The notes beneath the pieces are model-generated. The model searched no databases. It was not told the origin of the DNA and was given only the letters and a program-made list of their open reading frames with translations. A DNA stretch of 64,000 nt, from contig NZ_CP165646.1 of the NCBI RefSeq assembly GCF_041199995.1, positions 1,612,001-1,676,000 on the forward strand, written 5' to 3'. The translations under genes and the position numbers were made by a program. The DNA comes from Leptotrichia sp. HSP-342 (GTDB taxonomy: Bacteria > Fusobacteriota > Fusobacteriia > Fusobacteriales > Leptotrichiaceae). This document shows positions 1-9,980 of the stretch, piece after piece (positions within the stretch are counted from its first letter, which is position 1; each line of letters starts with the position of its first letter).

Positions 1-267
1 ATTCCCTGCCATCAGATCCTTTACGATTCTGTCAACTTTTTTAGTAATTTCAGGTTTTGTTTTGTTCCACCATTCCTGTGCCTTTTCAGCTTGCACCTTG
101 TCAACATTTATACAAATTTTTTCATTTCTTTTTATTTTACATTTTTGGACTGTTTCTTTTAAAAGATTATTGTTTTTTTTCAAATTTTCAACACTATATT
201 TATTTCCGCAAGCTGTAAAAAATAATGCCGCAAACATTGTCACCAATAAAAATTTTATCTTTCTCAT
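1..267 (-). CDS. Partial secreted/lipoprotein paralogue (3' end outside window)
   Basis: The first 89 codons of a gene that runs off the left edge. The start ATG (265-267) follows a GGAG-type site. The N-terminus is a lipoprotein-style signal: a short hydrophobic run then FFTACGNKYS, so Cys19-20 is the probable lipidated residue. The protein and DNA are nearly identical to the start of the gene at 905-1540 (same KCKIKRNEKICINVDKVQ region), so this is a recent tandem duplicate. The family is unknown to me; an envelope-associated role is inferred from the signal only. Confidence 0.8.
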   Translation of the reverse strand, partial: MRKIKFLLVTMFAALFFTACGNKYSVENLKKNNNLLKETVQKCKIKRNEKICINVDKVQAEKAQEWWNKTKPEITKKVDRIVKDLMAGN

Positions 268-281
268 TTTTTCTCCGTTTC

Positions 282-860
282 TTATTTTATTTCCATCAAG
301 TCCGGATACAGCTCTTTCATAGAAGTTATATAATTTTTATCAAAATTAACAAGATACCATCTGTTCTCATCTTCAAATGCCAGTATTTTACCTTTGGACT
401 CTATACTTTTCCCTTTTACTGACATTGTTACAGTCGTTGGAATAAGTGCGTAATTTCTTCCTCTGCTTGTTTTCCCAATCTTGGCATTTTCTAAATCATA
501 TGTGCTTTTAGTAAATTTTACATCTTTTGTTATTCCACTCAACAGCTTAATTGCTGAACTTTTAAATTCCGGTACTGTCATTGACGCTTTTTTTGCCATA
601 TAGCTTAAATATTTTTCAGGCAATTCATTAATATTTGCCATGTAATCGCCGTTTATTGTAGCTTTTGAAAGTTTATCCATTCTTGTCTTTATTTCAGACT
701 TTATTCTATTCCATGCTTGCTGTGCTGTTTCAGTATTTTTACCTGATTTTTCAGAAATTTTTATATTTTTATTTAAATTTTCCTTACCACTTTTATTCCC
801 AGCAGCTGAAAAAGCCGTTGCTGAAATAATAATCATTAATCCTACTATTATTTTTTTCAT
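282..860 (-). CDS. Secreted protein, paralogue of the flanking lipoproteins
   Basis: 192 residues starting with a signal peptide (MKKIIVGLMIIISATAFSAA), but without the lipobox cysteine of its neighbours, so probably periplasmic or released rather than lipid anchored. The C-terminal two thirds align by eye with the neighbours: NAKIGKTSRGRNYALIPT corresponds to NAKIGQTSAGRNYAIIPT, and both end in a short acidic YPDL/YSDL segment. It is the most diverged member of a three-gene tandem array. GGAGG lies just before the ATG. No known family recognised. Confidence 0.8.
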   Translation of the reverse strand: MKKIIVGLMIIISATAFSAAGNKSGKENLNKNIKISEKSGKNTETAQQAWNRIKSEIKTRMDKLSKATINGDYMANINELPEKYLSYMAKKASMTVPEFKSSAIKLLSGITKDVKFTKSTYDLENAKIGKTSRGRNYALIPTTVTMSVKGKSIESKGKILAFEDENRWYLVNFDKNYITSMKELYPDLMEIK

Positions 861-904
861 TTATCCTCCAAATAATATTTATTTTTTATTACCTATCTTT
901 ACTG

Positions 905-1540
905 TTACTCTACTTTTATATCTGCAAGATCAGAATACATTTCAGTTAAGATAGTTTTATTCTTTTCATCAATATTTACCATATATAATTTATCTCCATC
1001 TTCAAATACCAAATTTTTCTGACTTATTTCTCCTTGATTTCCTTGAGCTGAAATTACATTTTTTGTAGGTATAATTGCATAATTTCTTCCAGCACTTGTC
1101 TGTCCTATTTTTGCATTTTCTACATTATATTCGACTTTTTCAAATTTTATCTTCTTTATAGTTACTTTTAAAATCTGTAACGCCATTTCTTTAGCCTTCT
1201 GAGGTGTTGTAGAACCATGTTTTGCTTCCCATTCCCAAAGCTTTTCAGGTACAAATTCCATACTTGACATAGGATTTCCAGCCATCAGATCCTTTGCGAT
1301 TCTGTCAACTTTTTTAGTGATTTCAGGTTTTGTTTTGTTCCACCATTCCTGCGCCTTTTCAGCTTGTACCTTGTCAACATTTATACAAATTTTTTCATTC
1401 CTTTTTATTTTACATTTTTGAGCCGTTTCTTTTAGCAGCTTGTCATTTTTTTTAAGATTATCAACACTGTATTTATTTCCGCATGCCGTAAAAATTACTG
1501 CCGAAATCATTGCAGCCATCAAAAATTTCATCTTTTTCAT
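905..1540 (-). CDS. Putative lipoprotein, tandem paralogue
   Basis: 211 residues. The signal peptide ends in the lipobox-like IFTACGNK, so lipid attachment at Cys20 is likely. A polar linker and a conserved block follow (KAQEWWNKTKPEITKKVDRI, then VENAKIGQTSAGRNYAIIPT). It is the intact sister of the partial gene at 1-267 and lies 44 bp upstream (in transcription) of the middle paralogue. A GGAGG site precedes the ATG. The function is unknown; tandem amplification of small surface lipoproteins is common in host-associated fusobacteria (inference). Confidence 0.82.
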   Translation of the reverse strand: MKKMKFLMAAMISAVIFTACGNKYSVDNLKKNDKLLKETAQKCKIKRNEKICINVDKVQAEKAQEWWNKTKPEITKKVDRIAKDLMAGNPMSSMEFVPEKLWEWEAKHGSTTPQKAKEMALQILKVTIKKIKFEKVEYNVENAKIGQTSAGRNYAIIPTKNVISAQGNQGEISQKNLVFEDGDKLYMVNIDEKNKTILTEMYSDLADIKVE

Positions 1541-1605
1541 TATTTCCTCCGAATCTACTTATTTAATAATTATACCTTATTTTTCAAAATTTTCAAAATT
1601 TTATT

Positions 1606-2355
1606 TTATTTACTTTTTAGCACAGCCCTAACTGCATAATGTAAAAAATAATAAACTGACTTCAAAAACGGTAATTTCTCAACTTTTCGATAAATTTCCC
1701 AACGAACTTTTGCCGTTTTAGCCTTATTGCTCGAACGCGAATTATCCAGCACTCGATAATAAGCCAAATTCTCCTTGAGTCCAAAAATTGTTTTCACATC
1801 TTTCACAATTTCCAGCCAAAGTACATAATCCTCATTTTTCGCCAGTTCCTTAAAATATCGCTTCCCAACTTTTTCCACATCATACATAACTGTAAGACAG
1901 CCTAGATAGTTATTTTTCAGCATATCAGTATAGGAAATTTCTGATTTAATTACAACTTCATTGATTTTTTCGCCATTTTCCTTAACTCTCGTGTACTCTG
2001 TACAGCTTATACCTGCATTTTTTTCTTTCATAAATTGTATCTGCTTTTCCAATTTTTGGCTATGCCAGTAGTCATCAGCATCTAAAAATGCAATATATTT
2101 TCCATTTGCCAAATCAATCAAATGATTTCTCCCTTTTACAACCCCCATATTTTTTTCAGTATTCACAACCTTTATTCTATCATCCTTTTTTACATATTCA
2201 TTTACAACTGCAAGACTGTTATCCGTTGAAACATCATTCATAATAAGCATTTCCCAATTTTCATAAGTCTGTGAAAGCACTGATTCTATTGTTTTTCCAA
2301 TAAACTTTTCTGCATTATACATTGGCACAATTATTGAAACTTTTTCTTTATCCAT
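1606..2355 (-). CDS. Glycosyltransferase family 2
   Basis: 249 residues with a canonical GT-A fold start (SIIVPMYNAEKFIGKTIES), a nucleotide-binding segment, and the DXD-type metal/nucleotide-sugar motif LDADDYW at residues 91-97. It probably transfers a sugar from a nucleotide-sugar donor onto a surface polysaccharide, glycolipid or glycoprotein at the cytoplasmic membrane. The C-terminal helix (LPFLKSVYYFLHYAVRAVL) could lie on the membrane. GGAGAG precedes the ATG. It stands alone rather than in a polysaccharide cluster, so the acceptor cannot be inferred. Confidence 0.9.
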   Translation of the reverse strand: MDKEKVSIIVPMYNAEKFIGKTIESVLSQTYENWEMLIMNDVSTDNSLAVVNEYVKKDDRIKVVNTEKNMGVVKGRNHLIDLANGKYIAFLDADDYWHSQKLEKQIQFMKEKNAGISCTEYTRVKENGEKINEVVIKSEISYTDMLKNNYLGCLTVMYDVEKVGKRYFKELAKNEDYVLWLEIVKDVKTIFGLKENLAYYRVLDNSRSSNKAKTAKVRWEIYRKVEKLPFLKSVYYFLHYAVRAVLKSK

Positions 2356-2509
2356 TTTCTCTCCTTATTTCATTTTTAAAATTTTAAGAAATTTTATCCT
2401 CAAACCGCTTTAATAACAAATTAAAAGGCAACTATTTTATTAAAATAAAAAATTTATTCCGATTAATTAGGTATTAGAGACGTTCGAGCATACTTTTAAA
2501 GTATATACA
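2356..2509. other. Intergenic, AT-rich, one small palindrome
   Basis: There is no gene. A 15-bp palindrome ATACTTTTAAAGTAT lies near 2489-2503, immediately downstream of the SMI1/KNR4-like gene on the minus strand. It has no following T-run, so it is a poor terminator candidate. Confidence 0.4.
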
Positions 2510-3043
2510 TTATTTTTTTAAATACAATTTATCAAAAAATTCATCAAAGTTATCTCCTAATTTTATCCATTTCCATTTTTCCCTATTTCCTCCTTCAGTA
2601 AAAATTTTATGTATATCCTCAGCAAAATAATACATAAAAATCTCCTTTGTTTCTTTAGAAATAAATATGTACTCATTTTCATCCGCATCTATTGCCACAT
2701 AGTTATTTCTCCAAAAATATGTTCTTTTTAAATCAGGATTTTTTTCATATTCCCTCTCATCAAATTCTGTAAGCATATTTTTTCCTCTTTCAACTGTTTC
2801 ATCATCAAAATATAAATACGAAATAAATTTATCATTTATATTCTCATCATCAATGGGTATATATACAGTTTCCTTAAAATAAATTTCAGAATATTTTTTA
2901 ACCATATCTCTGTATTCTTCTTTTTCAATTCCCAAACTTTCTATAAATTCATCGTCATAATAGTAGCTTTCCTCTTCCCTCACTTCACAATCTTCTATCT
3001 CAAGTATTTCTTCCAAATGCTTTTGTCTATCCATTTCTATCAT
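2510..3043 (-). CDS. Possible SMI1/KNR4 (SUKH)-like protein
   Basis: 177 residues, acidic, no signal peptide. The C-terminal part (YVAIDADENEYIFISKETK..., then KWKWIKLGDNFDEFFDKLY) resembles the end of SUKH/SMI1-KNR4 domains, where a tryptophan-containing strand is followed by a helix of the type FxxFLxxL. That superfamily is often used as immunity proteins against polymorphic or contact-dependent toxins. The start could be the second Met (MDRQKHLEEIL), which matches the start of the decayed neighbour. Assignment is by pattern only. Confidence 0.5.
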   Translation of the reverse strand: MIEMDRQKHLEEILEIEDCEVREEESYYYDDEFIESLGIEKEEYRDMVKKYSEIYFKETVYIPIDDENINDKFISYLYFDDETVERGKNMLTEFDEREYEKNPDLKRTYFWRNNYVAIDADENEYIFISKETKEIFMYYFAEDIHKIFTEGGNREKWKWIKLGDNFDEFFDKLYLKK

Positions 3044-3046
3044 CTC

Positions 3047-3764
3047 CTATCTTTCTTCATCCAATTGTTCCAGCAATCTATCAACAAATTTTGTCAGTTG
3101 CTCTTTTTCTTCCTTAGACATTTCTTTATTGTCTTTTGGATCTACATACAGTTTTTCAATAAATTCATCAAAATTTTCTGATAATTTTGTCCACTTCCAA
3201 TAAACTCCTTTACTTTCATCCTCTAAATCTGAATATGAAGAATACTGTACTATTTTATTTGTTTCTTTTGATATATATATATGAATAATATCTTCCACTT
3301 ATTATTGGTATGTAATTATCTAACTCTTCATAGTTTACTTCAATTTTTTTAGCATTTTTTCCATATTTCTTCTTATGAATTTTTTCAGAGTACCATCTTA
3401 ATTTTTTTCTTCCATTTTCATACACTTCATCACTAAAATCTAAGTCAAAAAATAAAGCCTCCCCTTCTTCATTCGTTTCTGGATCAAAATCTTTGCAATG
3501 GAGCAGTGGTTTAAATGCTATAAACTCATAATCTAATACTAAATTAACATATTTTTTTACTCCGTATTTCTCTAGTAACTCTTTTGTATAATATTTGCTT
3601 TTCTCTTTCCTTCTTTTTCAGTATATTCTATATCCACAGCTTCCCAAAATTTTTTATATTTTTCCATTCTTTTCACCATTATAATTGATTTTTACTAATT
3701 ATTGCCTTTCTTTTTCTATCAATTCGTATTCTATTATTTCTTCTAAATGTTTTTTTCTAGCCAT
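3047..3764 (-). pseudogene. Decayed SMI1/KNR4-like paralogue (several frameshifts)
   Basis: Pieces of one gene lie in different minus-strand frames. The first is an N-terminal fragment starting at 3764 (MARKKHLEEIIEYEL...), matching MDRQKHLEEILEIED of the next gene. Then come a segment beginning MEKYKKFWEAVDIEYTEKEG, a middle segment (LLEKYGVKKYVNLVLDYEF and following), and a C-terminal open frame 3047-3298 ending in WKWTKLSENFDEFIEKLY. At least two frame changes are needed to join them (near 3600-3620 and at about 3300). It abuts the intact paralogue by 3 bp, so this is a tandem duplicate in decay. Confidence 0.72.
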
Positions 3765-3833
3765 GTTTAATTTTTTTAGATTTGAAGCAGTAATTTTTTG
3801 AATTTCTTGATTAAAAAGCTCCCCCCCTTTTTA

Positions 3834-4814
3834 TTAATCCTGCGGAAACTTAATACCCGCCTCAAGTCTAGCTTTTGTCTGCACTTCGCTTACCAACAGG
3901 CTTTTTTTCAGCTGTTTATAGCAAAATTCCAAGTCATTTTCATTTACTGCACTAATGAATGTTTTAAATTCAGGCACAACTCTATCTTTTGAAAATCCAT
4001 CATCAAAACTTTCTGTTGTTCCATCATACATTTTCAATGTGACTTTTCCGACAAGTGACGGTGCTTCTTCACTTATGATTTTTCCTTCACTTCCTTGAAT
4101 CATGCCTATTCTTTTCCCTTCACTATCTTTTGCACATACACACATTGCATTGAAATTTTTGTATTCTATCATAAGAACTCCGCTAGTATCAATATTTCTT
4201 TCAATATTTGCATAGTATTTTACATTTTCAGGCTTTCCAAAAAGTCCTAAAACATAATGTAAGTTATATAGCCCCAAGTCCATCAATGCTCCTCCAGCTT
4301 TTTCAGAATCAAATACAGGCAGAATTTCCCCTCTCTTAAAAGCGTCATATCTGCTGGAATACTGACTATACTGGCTCTGAACAAGTTTCACATCTCCAAT
4401 TTTTTCAATCCAGTCTTTTATTTTTTTATAATTTTCAAAATAAAGTGTCGTTATTGCTTCAAATAAAAACAGTTTTTTTTCTTTTGCCAAATCCGACAAT
4501 TCTTTAGCTTGTCTATAATTAGTTGTCATCGGCTTTTCAACAATAACATTCAGACCTTTTTCCAATGCTTTTTTACAATATTCAAAATGTAAAAAATTCG
4601 GAACAGCAATATAGACAGCATCAATTCCAAATTCACAAAGTTTGTTAAAATCATCAGTAAATTTCGGAATACTATATTTTTTACAAATTTCCTCAATTTT
4701 ACCAATACTATTTTTTGTCCCTTGTATCCCCACGATTTCCAGTCCTTTCAACTGAACAAGACTAGGCAAAAATTCCTGAACAATCATCCCTGAACCAACA
4801 ATTCCCAATTTCAT
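3834..4814 (-). CDS. Gfo/Idh/MocA-family NAD(P)-dependent oxidoreductase
   Basis: 326 residues. The N-terminal Rossmann fold has GIVGSGMIVQEFLPSL (residues 4-19), and the family signature VEKPMTTN (around residues 90-97) carries the lysine that contacts the nicotinamide. The C-terminal alpha/beta domain contains GGALMDLGLYNLHYVLG, the usual active-site histidine region. The substrate is probably a sugar or cyclitol derivative. AAGGA precedes the ATG. It is an orphan gene with no adjacent sugar operon. Confidence 0.9.
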   Translation of the reverse strand: MKLGIVGSGMIVQEFLPSLVQLKGLEIVGIQGTKNSIGKIEEICKKYSIPKFTDDFNKLCEFGIDAVYIAVPNFLHFEYCKKALEKGLNVIVEKPMTTNYRQAKELSDLAKEKKLFLFEAITTLYFENYKKIKDWIEKIGDVKLVQSQYSQYSSRYDAFKRGEILPVFDSEKAGGALMDLGLYNLHYVLGLFGKPENVKYYANIERNIDTSGVLMIEYKNFNAMCVCAKDSEGKRIGMIQGSEGKIISEEAPSLVGKVTLKMYDGTTESFDDGFSKDRVVPEFKTFISAVNENDLEFCYKQLKKSLLVSEVQTKARLEAGIKFPQD

Positions 4815-4875
4815 AAAAAATTCCTTCTTTAATCTTTCTATTTTTTATATTAATAAAATGGTTTGATAATTTATT

Positions 4876-5436
4876 TTAAAATTCCAAATATTTCACTTCA
4901 ATATCATTAGTCAGCCAAACGCCATTTTTTGAAATAAAAAATTCTTTTCCATCTTCGTACATCCTTTCAGCCAAAACCTTTATTACAAATGGTTTTCCGT
5001 GTCTTTGACCAACAGAATATGCCGTTTCTTCCGTCTCTGACAAATGTACAAATTGCCTGCTTTTCTTTTTTAACCCCTCTTTTTTTATCTGCTCCAAAAA
5101 TCTATCCGCTGTTCCATGATACAAAATTTTAGGAGGCTTAACAGCTTTCAATTCTAAGTCAACATCTATGCTATGTCCTTGACAAGCCCTAATTTTCGTC
5201 AAATTTTTATTAAATTCATATCTCTTTTTACTGTTATTCCTTACAATCTCCTCCAAAATTTCAAAATTTATCCGTTCCTCTTTTCCGTCTTCAACATCTC
5301 CAGAGCGATTTATTCCATTAATAAGCTCATTTACATCAGCCCATCCATTCCTATCCAGTTCAATTCCAATCATCTCAGGCTTATGCCTTAAAATCAAGCT
5401 TATAAATTTTCCTAATCTTGTTAATTTCTTTTTCAC
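4876..5436 (-). CDS. kptA: RNA 2'-phosphotransferase, Tpt1/KptA family
   Basis: 186 residues. The enzyme removes an internal RNA 2'-phosphate using NAD+, giving ADP-ribose 1'',2''-cyclic phosphate. The N-terminal winged-helix part has LGKFISLILRHKPE and DRNGWADVNELI. The ADP-ribosyltransferase-like part has IRACQGHSIDVDLEL, ILYHGTADRFL and FVHLSETEETAYSVGQRHGK, all Tpt1 signatures. The start is GTG at 5434-5436, placed by AAGGAG 4-5 bases upstream. The eukaryotic counterpart finishes tRNA splicing; bacteria lack that pathway, so the native substrate here is unknown. Confidence 0.92.
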   Translation of the reverse strand: MKKKLTRLGKFISLILRHKPEMIGIELDRNGWADVNELINGINRSGDVEDGKEERINFEILEEIVRNNSKKRYEFNKNLTKIRACQGHSIDVDLELKAVKPPKILYHGTADRFLEQIKKEGLKKKSRQFVHLSETEETAYSVGQRHGKPFVIKVLAERMYEDGKEFFISKNGVWLTNDIEVKYLEF

Positions 5437-5533
5437 GGTTCTCCTTTTTTCTATATAATTTATTAAGTAAATTAAATCTTTATTTATTTAATTTTTTTGA
5501 AAATAAAATCGGCTATATTAAAACAATAAATAG

Positions 5534-6523
5534 TTAATTCATCAAATTATTATAATCATTTACCAACTTATTATACTTTTTAATCACATCGTTCGGAGTC
5601 CCAACCATATCCTCCGTATAAACCTTCTTCTCAATTTCACTCTTGCTCATCGACTTGCTTTTTTCAATTTCCCTAATAAATATTGTAACCGATTTTTCAA
5701 ATTCTGCAAGCTGTTTGTTAAATATTTCCAATTTTTCTTTTGTATAATTTTCTTTTTTTATCTGTTTTTCGTTTGTAATTACTTTTTGAAAGCTAGTTGA
5801 AGCTGTTAAAATATTTTGTTGTGCTTTTTTTAATTTTCCCAAATCACCTTTTATAAAGGTTGTCATACTAATTTTCTGATTATCCACTTTATCCACAAAA
5901 TCTTCACAATTATTTATAAGAACCGCCAAATTGTATTTTATCAGACTTCCTTCATTTTTATATGTTTCCAATATCTTCTGTATTCTTTCTTTCGATTTGT
6001 TTTCCACTTCCGTTTTAAAAATATTTGAACTTTCTTTATATCTTTTATAAACTTTCAAAAAATCTGTATGTAATTGCTGCCCTTTTGCAAAGCCATCTGC
6101 CAAATGTTCTTTTTTTCCATAGTAATTTGTCATGAAATCCGTTACTGTTTTTAATTCTTTTAAAATCGGCAATAATTTTTTGGAAGAATTATCCAGCTTT
6201 TCCATCTTAAATTTAGAATTTATATTTTTTTCAAGTTTTTGGATAACAGTATTATCAATTTTAATAACAGGAATGTTTTCCAGAGTCCCCATTTCCTGTG
6301 CATTTATTTCCTTGCCTTCTCCAGCCACATCAATATATTTTGAAATTTCATTCTCAATATTTGTTAAATTATTATGGATTTCAATATAACCGTTGTACTT
6401 CTCCATCTCTTCATTTTTTACTTTTTTTATACTCAATTTTCTTCCAATTTCCTTAAATGTATCATCACAGGAAAATAAAAAAATCGAAAGAAATCCTATT
6501 AATATTATTTTTTTATAGTTCAT
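5534..6523 (-). CDS. DUF3829-family lipoprotein
   Basis: 329 residues. The signal ends in FLFSCDDT, giving Cys19 as the lipidation site. The mature part is almost wholly helical and rich in Lys, Glu and Asn, with MEKYNGYIEIHNNLTNIENEI at its start and a C-terminal VIKKYNKLVNDYNNLMN. This YNxLV-type ending is seen in DUF3829/YiiG-like lipoproteins. Function unknown. GGAG precedes the ATG. Confidence 0.75.
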   Translation of the reverse strand: MNYKKIILIGFLSIFLFSCDDTFKEIGRKLSIKKVKNEEMEKYNGYIEIHNNLTNIENEISKYIDVAGEGKEINAQEMGTLENIPVIKIDNTVIQKLEKNINSKFKMEKLDNSSKKLLPILKELKTVTDFMTNYYGKKEHLADGFAKGQQLHTDFLKVYKRYKESSNIFKTEVENKSKERIQKILETYKNEGSLIKYNLAVLINNCEDFVDKVDNQKISMTTFIKGDLGKLKKAQQNILTASTSFQKVITNEKQIKKENYTKEKLEIFNKQLAEFEKSVTIFIREIEKSKSMSKSEIEKKVYTEDMVGTPNDVIKKYNKLVNDYNNLMN

Positions 6524-6560
6524 TTTTACTCCATTACCTTTTATTTCTTTATTTTACTTA

Positions 6561-6624
6561 AAAATTTTACCAATTTCCCTAATCCTATTATTCAAAATAA
6601 AACTAACGAAATTGGTAATTTTTA
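6561..6624 (-). terminator. Probable terminator/attenuating hairpin after carB
   Basis: Inverted arms of about 15 bp (AATTTTACCAATTTC and GAAATTGGTAATTTT) enclose a loop of roughly 30 bases, directly downstream of carB. On the minus strand the second arm runs into a T-rich stretch. The loop is long, so confidence is moderate. Confidence 0.45.
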
Positions 6625-6663
6625 AAATTTATTTCTATTTTATTTGATAAAATCAATAATTAA

Positions 6664-9600
6664 TCATATCGAACTTACATTAAATGAAATGGATTCAAGA
6701 ACTTTCAGTAAAGCGTCCGTTGTATCAAGTGAAGTAAGACATGCTATTTCCTGCTCGCTTGCAGCACGTCTGATTTTAAATCCATCGTTTCTTGCAGTCT
6801 TTTTCTTACCAGCTGTATTTATTACCATATCAACAAGTCCTTTATAAATCAGCCCTAGCACATCGTGTTCATATTTTCCTTCTTCTTCAATTTTTCCAAC
6901 TGTTTCAACACGAAGCCCTTTTTCCTCAAAATATCTGGCTGTACCTTTCGTAGCCATTATATGATAACCTAACCGGGAAAATCTCTTAGCTAGTCCATAA
7001 GCTTCCTCTTTTGCCGTTCCACTAATTGTAAACAATACGCTTCCTTGATCCTTGACTTTAATTCCAGATGAAATTAGCCCTTTGTAAAGTGATTTTTCAA
7101 GGTTTTCATCACTTCCCATAACTTCTCCTGTAGACTTCATTTCAGGCCCTAGCGTTGTGTCCACATCTTTCAGTTTTTGGAAACTGAACACAGGAACTTT
7201 TGTATACACATGTTTGCTTTCTTCAATTAATCCAGTTTGGTATCCTTTACTTTTCAATGTTTCTCCAAGAATTCCCTTCATAGCAAGATTTGCCATAGGA
7301 ACACCTGTAATCTTGCTTAAAAATGGAACTGTCCTTGAACTTCTAGGATTTACTTCCAATACATAAACTTCTCCATCACTAATTACATACTGAATATTCA
7401 AAAGCCCTATAATATTTAATCCCTTTGCAAGCCTTGTTGTATAGTCAATTAATGTACGTTTTTGTGAATCTGTAATGCTTTGTGGAGGGTAAACCGCAAT
7501 AGAATCTCCAGAATGGACTCCCGCTCTTTCGATATGCTCCATAATTCCAGGAATCACAACCGTTTCCCCATCGCAAATTGCATCCACTTCGATTTCCTTT
7601 CCAACTAAATATCTGTCAGTAAGCACAGGATGATCAGGAGACACCTTTACAGCATTTTCCATATATTGACGCAATTCCTCTTCACGATATACGATTTCCA
7701 TTGCTCTTCCACCTAATACGTAAGATGGACGTACTAAAACAGGGTATCCAATTTCAGCCGCATTTTTTACAGCAGTTTCCGTATCAAACGCAGTTTTTCC
7801 AAGAGGCTGAGGAATATTCAATTTATGCAGCAATGCCTCGAATTTATCACGATTTTCCGCATTATCAATTTCTTCAAGTGCTGTTCCCAATATTTTAACA
7901 CCATGTCTTGCCAATTTTTCAGCCAAGTTAATTGCCGTCTGTCCACCAAACTGAACAACAACGCCTTCTGGCTGTTCAAGTTCAATTATTGCCATAACAT
8001 CCTCTTCTGTAAGTGGCTCAAAATAAAGCTTATCCGAAATTGAAAAGTCCGTTGAAACAGTTTCTGGGTTGTTATTTACAATAATTGCCTCATAGCCAGA
8101 CTCTTTTATCGCCTTCACAGCGTGAACTGTAGCATAGTCAAATTCAACACCTTGCCCAATTCTAATAGGTCCTGAGCCAAGTACAATAATTTTTTTCTTA
8201 TTTCCTACAACACTTTCATTTTCCTGCTCATAAGTCGAGTAAAAATAAGGTGTTTCTGACTTAAATTCAGCCGCACAGGTATCAACCATCTTAAACACAG
8301 GCTTAATATTGCATTTTTCACGAAGTTTGTAAACTTCATCTTCTGTCGTATTCCAACGGTGTGCAATAACTTTATCTGAAAATCCATATCTTTTGGCAAA
8401 CAGCAGTGCATCTGGATTATTTACATTTGCCTTCAATTCCACTTCAATATCAATAATATTTTTCATTTTATCAAGGAAAAACATGTCAATTTTTGTCATA
8501 TCATGTATTTCCTGCGGAGTAACTCCTCGTCTTAATGCTTCCCCAATGAAAAACAATCTTTCATCTCCAGCTTTCTGGATTCTTCTCAAAATGTATTCCA
8601 AGCTGAATTCATCTCCATTTGGAAGCCCCAAGTGATGTACTCCGTACTCAAGTGAACGAATAGCTTTTAACAAACTTTCCTCATAAGTTCTACCAATAGC
8701 CATTACTTCTCCAGTTGCCTTCATTTGAGTTCCTAGATGTCTATCTGCCTTTTCAAATTTGTCAAATGGAAATCTCGGTATTTTACTTACAACATAGTCA
8801 AGTGACGGCTCAAAGCACGCATACGAATTTTTGGTAACAGGATTTATAATTTCATCAAGTGTCAATCCAACTGCAATTTTTGCGGCAATTTTTGCAATTG
8901 GATAACCTGTCGCCTTTGAAGCAAGTGCCGATGAACGTGATACTCTCGGATTTACCTCGATGATATAATAATTGAATGAATATGGATCTAGTGCCAGCTG
9001 AACATTACATCCACCTTCTATTTTCAACGCTCTTATTATTTTCAACGAAACATCCCTTAACATGTGATATTCCCTGTCTGTCAACGTTTGCGAAGGTGCT
9101 ACTACAATCGAATCTCCCGTGTGAATACCAACTGGATCAATATTTTCCATATTACATACAACAATCGCTGTATCATTACTGTCACGCATTACTTCATACT
9201 CAATTTCCTTATATCCTGAAATTGATTTTTCCAATAAACATTGTGTTACTGGCGAATATCTAAGTCCATTTGTAACAATGTCTTCCAGTTCTTCATCATT
9301 ATGGCAGATTCCTCCACCAGTTCCTCCCATTGTAAAGGCAGGACGCACAATCACAGGGTATCCAATTTTTTCCACAAATCTACGTGCCTCTTCCAAATTA
9401 TGAATAATATCCGATTCAGGCACAGGCTCTCCCAGTTCATTCATCAAATCTCTGAACAGTTCCCTGTCTTCCGCCTGCTTAATAGAGTCAAGCTTAGTTC
9501 CTAGCAGCTCTACTCCACATTCTTCCAGTACTCCTGCTTCATGCAGTTCCACAGCCAGATTTAGCCCAACCTGTCCTCCAAGAGTAGGAAGCAAGGCATC

Positions 9601-9849
9601 TGGACGTTCTTTTCTTATAATTTTTGACACAAATTCAACAGTTAATGGCTCAATATATACTTTATCTGCAATTTCCTTATCTGTCATAATAGTTGCAGGA
9701 TTGGAATTTACAAGGATAACCTTGTACCCTTCTTCACGCAATGATAGACACGCCTGTGTCCCCGCATAATCAAATTCAGCAGCCTGTCCAATAATAATCG
9801 GCCCAGATCCAATCACTAAAATTGTTTCTATATCTTTTCGTTTAGGCAT
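6664..9849 (-). CDS. carB: Carbamoyl-phosphate synthase large subunit
   Basis: 1061 residues, full length for the family. It makes carbamoyl phosphate from bicarbonate, ammonia (channelled from CarA) and 2 ATP, for pyrimidine and arginine synthesis. Two homologous halves are visible. Each starts with a loop of the type [19 protein letters not shown] (residues 13-31) or [19 protein letters not shown] (second half) and contains an ATP-grasp domain ([33 protein letters not shown]). The C-terminal MGS-like allosteric domain begins near [15 protein letters not shown]. It lies 131 bp downstream of carA, presumably co-transcribed. Confidence 0.98.
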   Translation of the reverse strand: MPKRKDIETILVIGSGPIIIGQAAEFDYAGTQACLSLREEGYKVILVNSNPATIMTDKEIADKVYIEPLTVEFVSKIIRKERPDALLPTLGGQVGLNLAVELHEAGVLEECGVELLGTKLDSIKQAEDRELFRDLMNELGEPVPESDIIHNLEEARRFVEKIGYPVIVRPAFTMGGTGGGICHNDEELEDIVTNGLRYSPVTQCLLEKSISGYKEIEYEVMRDSNDTAIVVCNMENIDPVGIHTGDSIVVAPSQTLTDREYHMLRDVSLKIIRALKIEGGCNVQLALDPYSFNYYIIEVNPRVSRSSALASKATGYPIAKIAAKIAVGLTLDEIINPVTKNSYACFEPSLDYVVSKIPRFPFDKFEKADRHLGTQMKATGEVMAIGRTYEESLLKAIRSLEYGVHHLGLPNGDEFSLEYILRRIQKAGDERLFFIGEALRRGVTPQEIHDMTKIDMFFLDKMKNIIDIEVELKANVNNPDALLFAKRYGFSDKVIAHRWNTTEDEVYKLREKCNIKPVFKMVDTCAAEFKSETPYFYSTYEQENESVVGNKKKIIVLGSGPIRIGQGVEFDYATVHAVKAIKESGYEAIIVNNNPETVSTDFSISDKLYFEPLTEEDVMAIIELEQPEGVVVQFGGQTAINLAEKLARHGVKILGTALEEIDNAENRDKFEALLHKLNIPQPLGKTAFDTETAVKNAAEIGYPVLVRPSYVLGGRAMEIVYREEELRQYMENAVKVSPDHPVLTDRYLVGKEIEVDAICDGETVVIPGIMEHIERAGVHSGDSIAVYPPQSITDSQKRTLIDYTTRLAKGLNIIGLLNIQYVISDGEVYVLEVNPRSSRTVPFLSKITGVPMANLAMKGILGETLKSKGYQTGLIEESKHVYTKVPVFSFQKLKDVDTTLGPEMKSTGEVMGSDENLEKSLYKGLISSGIKVKDQGSVLFTISGTAKEEAYGLAKRFSRLGYHIMATKGTARYFEEKGLRVETVGKIEEEGKYEHDVLGLIYKGLVDMVINTAGKKKTARNDGFKIRRAASEQEIACLTSLDTTDALLKVLESISFNVSSI

Positions 9850-9980
9850 TTCCCTACATCTCCTTGCTATTAATTTTTATCAACGCTTTTATTTCAATAT
9901 TTTATAATTTTTAATTTTATGTAACAAATTTACCTAAAATAAACTAAAAAATTTGTTTTCAATCAATAGTTCTAAAATTA

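Noticed and set aside
2489..2503. Palindrome as a regulator operator
   Set aside because: It is AT-only and lies downstream of a gene with no promoter beside it; chance is a sufficient explanation in DNA this AT-rich.
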